DNA of 64,000 nt. Origin: Mesorhizobium sp. B2-3-12 (GTDB lineage: Bacteria > Pseudomonadota > Alphaproteobacteria > Rhizobiales > Rhizobiaceae). The translations under genes and the position numbers were made by a program. Below, one piece after another: positions 60,089 through 64,000 of this stretch. The stretch is taken from positions 62,001 through 126,000 of the forward strand of contig NZ_VFVR01000010.1 in assembly GCF_006442205.1 (NCBI RefSeq), read 5' to 3'. Position 1 is the first letter of the stretch. Each line of letters begins with the position of its first letter. A model generated the notes under the pieces. The model had not been told where the DNA came from. It did not search any database and was given only the letters and a program-made list of their open reading frames with translations.

Positions 60089-61965
60089 AAGCTTTGCCGC
60101 AGTTGGCATTAACGCGCGTTGACGCACAACGACATACCCGCAAATGGACAGCCGGGAATTCCTTTGGCGTTATCCTTTTGGTGACGCTGCTCGCCTGCCT
60201 GCCGCTTCTGGGCGCTGCCTCGGAGCCCCCTCAGACAGGCGCGATCGTACCGCCCGCCGCAGCCTCGCCACCCGATGACGGCCAATGGACGATGCCGGCC
60301 AAGAACTACGCGTCGACGCGCTTCAGCGAACTCTCCGAGATCAATGACGGCAACGTCAAGAACCTGCAGGTCGCGTTCACGTTCTCGACAGGTGTGAACA
60401 AGGGGCAAGAAGCGGCGCCGCTGGTCGTCGGCAACACCATGTATATCGTAACGCCCTTCCCCAACATCGTATATGCGCTCGATCTCTCCAGGCCAGGCGC
60501 CCCGATGAAGTGGAAGTACGAACCCAATCCCGAGCCGGCGGCACAGGGGGTGGCCTGCTGCGACGTCGTTAACCGAGGGGCGGCCTTCGCCGATGGACGC
60601 GTTTTCTTCAACACGCTGGACGGCCACACGATTGCCCTCGATGCGAACACGGGCAAGCCGATCTGGAACACGCATATCGGCAACATCAATATAGGCGAGA
60701 CCATCACCATGGCGCCGCTTGTGGTGAAGGGCAAAGTGCTGGTCGGCAATTCCGGCGGCGAGATGGGCGTTCGCGGCTGGGTCAAGGCGCTTGACGCCGG
60801 CGACGGTCATGTCGTCTGGACCGCCTACGGCACCGGGCCGGACAAGGACGTGCTGATAGGGCCGACTTTCAAGCCGCATTACGACATGGACAAGGGCAAG
60901 GATCTTGGCGTCACCACGTGGCCGCCGGAAGCCTGGAAGATCGGCGGCGGCAACATGTGGGGCTGGATTTCCTATGATCCCGATCTGAACTTGATCTTCC
61001 ACGGCACCGGCAATCCCGGACCATGGAACCCGGATTTGCGGCCGGGCGACAACAAATGGACGTCTGGCATTTTCGCACGCGATCCCGACACCGGGGCGGC
61101 GAAATGGTTTTATCAGTGGAGCCCGCATGACCTCCACGACTATGACGGCATCAACGAGCAGATCCTGCTCGACATGACCTGGCAGGGCAAGCCGCGCAAG
61201 GTGCTGGTCCGGCCGGAGCGCAATGGCTATCTGTACATCCTCGACCGGACCACAGGCGAAGTCCTGTCGGCAAAACCCTTCGGCCCCGTCAACTCCAGCA
61301 AAGGTGTTGATCTCAAGACGGGCCGACTGATCGAAAACCCTGACAAGAAGACCGGAACCGGCAAGGTCGTTCGCGATATCTGTCCGACGGCATCAGGCCT
61401 CAAGGACTGGCAGCCATCCGCGTTCTCGCCGAAGACCGGCCTGCTCTACATCCCGCACAACAATCTTTGCATGGATGAAGAAGGCGTCGAGGTGAACTAC
61501 ATAGCCGGCACGCCCTATGTGGGGATGAACGTCCGCATGATCCCCGGGCCCGGCGGCAATCGCGGCGCCTTCACCGCCTGGGATGTCGCGGCGGAGAAAC
61601 CCGCCTGGAGCCTCAAGGAGAATTTCCCGGTGTGGAGCGGCGCGGTGGTGACCGCCGGCGACGTCGTCTTCTATGGCACGATGGAAGGCTGGTTCAAGGC
61701 GGTGAGCGCCAGGACCGGCGATCTGCTGTGGCAGTTCAAGACCTCGTCGGGGATCATCGGCCAGCCCATCACCTATCGCGGACCCGACGGGCACCAATAT
61801 GTCGCCATCCTCTCGGGCGTGGGCGGCTGGGCCGGCGCGATCGTCTCGGGCGACCTAGACCCCCGCGATGCAACGGCGGCACTGGGCTTCGTCAACGCGA
61901 TGAAGGATCTGAAAAACGCGACAACGGCGGGAGGCACGCTCTATGTGTTTCGGCTGCCTCGATAG
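60085..61965 (+). CDS. xoxF: XoxF-like lanthanide-dependent PQQ alcohol dehydrogenase
   Basis: A 626-residue periplasmic quinoprotein (eight-blade propeller) expected to oxidise methanol or another alcohol. A signal/anchor helix is at residues ~25-46. The vicinal disulfide is Cys158-Cys159 (VACCDVV). The catalytic-Asp motif reads Asp352-Tyr353-Asp354 (LHDYDGIN). The extra Asp at +2 marks lanthanide enzymes, whereas calcium-type MxaF has Ala. GTGNPGPWNPDLRPGDNKWT and GGGNMWGWISYDPDLNL match XoxF-type enzymes. The clade (XoxF1-F5) cannot be fixed by eye, but it does not look like typical XoxF5. Confidence 0.9.
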   Translation: MKALPQLALTRVDAQRHTRKWTAGNSFGVILLVTLLACLPLLGAASEPPQTGAIVPPAAASPPDDGQWTMPAKNYASTRFSELSEINDGNVKNLQVAFTFSTGVNKGQEAAPLVVGNTMYIVTPFPNIVYALDLSRPGAPMKWKYEPNPEPAAQGVACCDVVNRGAAFADGRVFFNTLDGHTIALDANTGKPIWNTHIGNINIGETITMAPLVVKGKVLVGNSGGEMGVRGWVKALDAGDGHVVWTAYGTGPDKDVLIGPTFKPHYDMDKGKDLGVTTWPPEAWKIGGGNMWGWISYDPDLNLIFHGTGNPGPWNPDLRPGDNKWTSGIFARDPDTGAAKWFYQWSPHDLHDYDGINEQILLDMTWQGKPRKVLVRPERNGYLYILDRTTGEVLSAKPFGPVNSSKGVDLKTGRLIENPDKKTGTGKVVRDICPTASGLKDWQPSAFSPKTGLLYIPHNNLCMDEEGVEVNYIAGTPYVGMNVRMIPGPGGNRGAFTAWDVAAEKPAWSLKENFPVWSGAVVTAGDVVFYGTMEGWFKAVSARTGDLLWQFKTSSGIIGQPITYRGPDGHQYVAILSGVGGWAGAIVSGDLDPRDATAALGFVNAMKDLKNATTAGGTLYVFRLPR

Positions 61966-62812
61966 ATTTGCGACGGTCGTGAGGCTGGGACGCAGGGTCC
62001 TCGTGCTGCTTGCGATCGGCATCGGCATGCTGGGTTCGCTGGATGCGGCGAGAGCAGCCGACGGACGCGAGCTCAGGGTATGCGCTGATCCCAACAACAT
62101 GCCGTTTTCCAACGCGGCCGGTCAGGGGTTCGAGAACAAAATCGCGCAAATCGTGGCGGGCGAGCTCGGCGCAAAGTTGTCCTACACGTGGTGGGCCCAG
62201 CGTCGCGGCTTCGTGCGCAACACCCTGAAGGCGGGATTGTGCGATCTTGTTCCCGGCACCCCGGCCAATCTCGAAATGCTGCGCACCACCACACCCTACT
62301 ACAGGTCGTCATACGTTTTCGTCACGCGACAGGACGGTCCGGACATCAGTTCTTTCAACGATCCGCGCCTGCGCGGCATGCGGATCGGCGTGCAGCTTAT
62401 CGGCGATGACGGCGCCAATTCCCCGCCCGTCCAGGCGCTTGGTCGCCGCGGCGTCGTCGGCCGTCTCGTCGGCTATCCGGTCTATGGCGACTATTCCGCA
62501 CCCAATCCCCCGGCGCGCATCGTCGAAGCGGTGGCCGCAGGTCAGATCGACCTCGCGGTCGTTTGGGGACCGCTTGCCGGCTATTTTGCCGCCAGGCAGA
62601 AGGTGCCGCTCCGCATTACGCCGGTCAGGCCAGCCATAGACGGGCCGTTGCTGCCGATGGTCTACGATATCTCCATGGGCGTACGGCGCGAGGACGAAGC
62701 CTTGCGCGGCGAGGTGAACGCAGCGCTGGCCAGGCACAGGGCCGAGATCGACGCCGTGCTGGCGCAATATAGCGTTCCCCGCCTCGACGCTTCCGGGAGC
62801 AAGGCACGATGA
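61943..62812 (+). CDS. xoxJ: XoxJ-like periplasmic binding protein
   Basis: A 289-residue solute-binding-fold protein of the quinoprotein dehydrogenase-associated family. A signal peptide precedes ADGRELRVCADPNNMPFSNA, the hallmark start. FENKIAQIVAGELGAKLSYTWW and AVVWGPLAGYFA also fit MoxJ/XoxJ. XoxJ is thought to help activate or mature XoxF. The start codon lies 23 bases inside xoxF, an unusually long overlap; the frame has no better downstream ATG before the signal region. Confidence 0.9.
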   Translation: MCFGCLDRFATVVRLGRRVLVLLAIGIGMLGSLDAARAADGRELRVCADPNNMPFSNAAGQGFENKIAQIVAGELGAKLSYTWWAQRRGFVRNTLKAGLCDLVPGTPANLEMLRTTTPYYRSSYVFVTRQDGPDISSFNDPRLRGMRIGVQLIGDDGANSPPVQALGRRGVVGRLVGYPVYGDYSAPNPPARIVEAVAAGQIDLAVVWGPLAGYFAARQKVPLRITPVRPAIDGPLLPMVYDISMGVRREDEALRGEVNAALARHRAEIDAVLAQYSVPRLDASGSKAR

Positions 62813-63342
62813 TACGCCGGGTTGCCGTGCTGGTTTCGGCGACGCTGGTCCTGGCTGCCTGCCAGCGCGAGGAGCGAGACACGCGGCCGCAATCGGCGCT
62901 TGGATCCGGCGAGCAGCCGACGCCTGTGACCACGCTCGAGCCCGGCGGCGAAAGACCCTTTCACACCGACAACAAGGCGGCGAGTTTCGAGGCCAACGCC
63001 TTCCATATGAGCGAGGGCAAGCGCCTGTTCAGCTGGTTCAACTGCTCGGGCTGCCATGCCAACGGTGGGGGTGGCATGGGGCCGGCGCTGATGGACGAGA
63101 AGTGGATCTATGGCAGCTCGATGGAAAGCATCCATGCTACGATCCGCGACGGTCGGCCGAATGGGATGCCGAGTTTCCGCGACAAGATCCCCGACGACCA
63201 GATCTGGGAGCTTGCGGCTTACGTTCGCTCGCTCAGCGGCAACGCGCCGTCTTCCGCCGCGCCGCAACGCAATGACGACATGATGGTGCATCCGTCGGAA
63301 AACCGCATGCCAGATGCCGCCACGCTGGGGAAGTCGCCGTGA
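62809..63342 (+). CDS. xoxG: XoxG-like cytochrome c, predicted lipoprotein
   Basis: A 177-residue c-type cytochrome, the likely electron acceptor of XoxF. The heme site is Cys79-S-G-Cys82-His83 and the axial Met is probably Met120 (NGMPSF). The N-terminus MIRRVAVLVSATLVLAACQ has a lipobox with Cys18, so it is predicted to be membrane-tethered; well-studied XoxG proteins are soluble. ATGA overlap with xoxJ and GTGA overlap with the following oxidase gene. Confidence 0.86.
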   Translation: MIRRVAVLVSATLVLAACQREERDTRPQSALGSGEQPTPVTTLEPGGERPFHTDNKAASFEANAFHMSEGKRLFSWFNCSGCHANGGGGMGPALMDEKWIYGSSMESIHATIRDGRPNGMPSFRDKIPDDQIWELAAYVRSLSGNAPSSAAPQRNDDMMVHPSENRMPDAATLGKSP

Positions 63343-64000
63343 AGCGCCCCGTGTCGATGGCGTTCGCCACCGCTGGTGCTCTGTTGCTCCAGGGGTGCGC
63401 GGGCTGGCAATCGGTCCTCGACCCGAAAGGTCCCGCGGCGAGCGAGCAGGCATGGCTGATTTGGTTCTTCACCGGCCTCTGCGCGGTGGTGTGGGTGCTG
63501 GTGATGATCGCCCTCGCCGCGCCGCTGATGATGCGGTCGCGCGCGCAGGCGGAACCGCTCGCGATCGACGCCGGCGCCGAAGGACGGAAGCTGCGCGTGG
63601 TTCTGACCGCCGTCGCGGTGACCGCCGCCATTCTGATCGGATTGACCTTGCTGAGCTTCTTCGCCAACAGGACGCTTGCCGCGATCGGCTCGGATGCCTC
63701 GCTGACCATTCGGGTCACGGGCCATCAATGGTGGTGGGAGGTGCGCTACGAGGATGCAACGCCAAGCCGCATCTTGACCACGGCAAACGAGATCCATATC
63801 CCTGCCGGCGAGCCGGTCCGGCTTCTTTTGACCTCGACCGACGTCATCCATTCGTTCTGGATCCCGAGCCTTTCCGGCAAGCTCGACCTCATCCCCGGCC
63901 ACATTAACGTGCTCGACATCAAAGCCGACAAGCCCGGCGTCTACCGGGGTCAATGCGCCGAGTTCTGCGGCGCGCAGCATGCGAATATGGGCACCTTCAT
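63339..64000 (+). CDS. coxB: Cytochrome c oxidase subunit II, 5' part
   Basis: The frame starts with GTG at 63339, overlapping the xoxG stop, and runs off the window after 220 codons. An N-terminal lipobox (AGALLLQGC, Cys20) is followed by two helices (WLIWFFTGLCAVVWVLVMIALAAPL and VVLTAVAVTAAILIGLTLLSFF). The CuA domain has GHQWWWEVRYED, DVIHSFWIPSLSGKLDLIPG and QCAEFCGAQHANM, with both copper Cys, His and Met. This is a cytochrome c-fed aa3-type oxidase rather than a quinol oxidase. Further cox genes likely follow. Confidence 0.9.
   Translation, partial: MKRPVSMAFATAGALLLQGCAGWQSVLDPKGPAASEQAWLIWFFTGLCAVVWVLVMIALAAPLMMRSRAQAEPLAIDAGAEGRKLRVVLTAVAVTAAILIGLTLLSFFANRTLAAIGSDASLTIRVTGHQWWWEVRYEDATPSRILTTANEIHIPAGEPVRLLLTSTDVIHSFWIPSLSGKLDLIPGHINVLDIKADKPGVYRGQCAEFCGAQHANMGTF

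Noticed and set aside
1..64000. tRNA, rRNA, transposase or integrase genes
   Set aside because: None was recognised on either strand by reading; a tRNA scan would be needed to be certain.

Overview
The window looks like chromosomal DNA of an alphaproteobacterium of the order Hyphomicrobiales, most like Mesorhizobium or a close relative. This is inferred from high G+C, a hisS-hisZ-hisG cluster, an ActS/ActR (RegB/RegA) redox pair, an LsrB/VtlR-type LysR regulator divergent from a DUF1127 gene, a DUF768-like small protein, and rhizobial-style palindromic repeats between genes. No rRNA, tRNA, insertion sequence or CRISPR array was seen.

Layout. 1-10 kb: the 3' end of a BTAD/alpha-beta-hydrolase fusion, an acyl-CoA synthetase, hisS-hisZ-hisG, 3-methyladenine glycosylase (tag), an L,D-transpeptidase and an unusual folD. 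10-19 kb: glycolate oxidase genes glcD-glcE-glcF, a DUF3422 protein, a FadR-type GntR regulator, an L-lactate dehydrogenase (lldD) and a calcineurin-like phosphatase. Similar 19-bp TGG-N13-CCA sites precede both glcD and the regulator gene, suggesting one 2-hydroxyacid regulon. 19-29 kb: a mostly housekeeping stretch with a GATase, rsmE, gshA, a DUF937 protein with repeated motifs, an orphan HicB, DUF1127/LsrB, xseA and a P1 peptidase.

29-46 kb is accessory metabolism. It has two SDRs, a 2-oxoglutarate-type oxygenase, ornithine cyclodeaminase, and a tightly coupled RpiR-cysteine hydrolase-glutamine synthetase-like-N-formylglutamate amidohydrolase operon whose substrate cannot be read from sequence. 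A D-amino-acid-oxidase-like flavoprotein beside a decayed dapA-family fragment, mannonate dehydratase (uxuA), a DUF1236 protein with eight 12-residue repeats, AlkB, two GFA proteins, a KTSC protein and a DUF763 protein follow.

46-54.5 kb: a cytochrome bo3 ubiquinol oxidase operon, cyoABCD-SURF1-actS-actR, whose last two genes encode a redox two-component system. A divergent MFS transporter shares an intergenic region holding a near-perfect 21-bp palindrome. 54.5-59.3 kb is gene-poor and looks like an insertion or decay zone: an orphan full-length nuoD, two small cysteine-rich ORFs, a manganese catalase, and a CheB-like methylesterase gene with an internal deletion and frameshifts.

59.3 kb to the end: a coupled operon for lanthanide-type alcohol oxidation. 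It encodes a secreted GlcG/HbpS-like protein, a XoxF-like PQQ dehydrogenase with the lanthanide-associated DYD motif, XoxJ, a lipoprotein XoxG-like cytochrome c, and the start of a lipoprotein cytochrome c oxidase subunit II. This suggests a dedicated chain from alcohol oxidation to oxygen. The most unusual items are this operon, the folD with Gln at the cyclohydrolase lysine position, and the RpiR/glutamine-synthetase-like operon.
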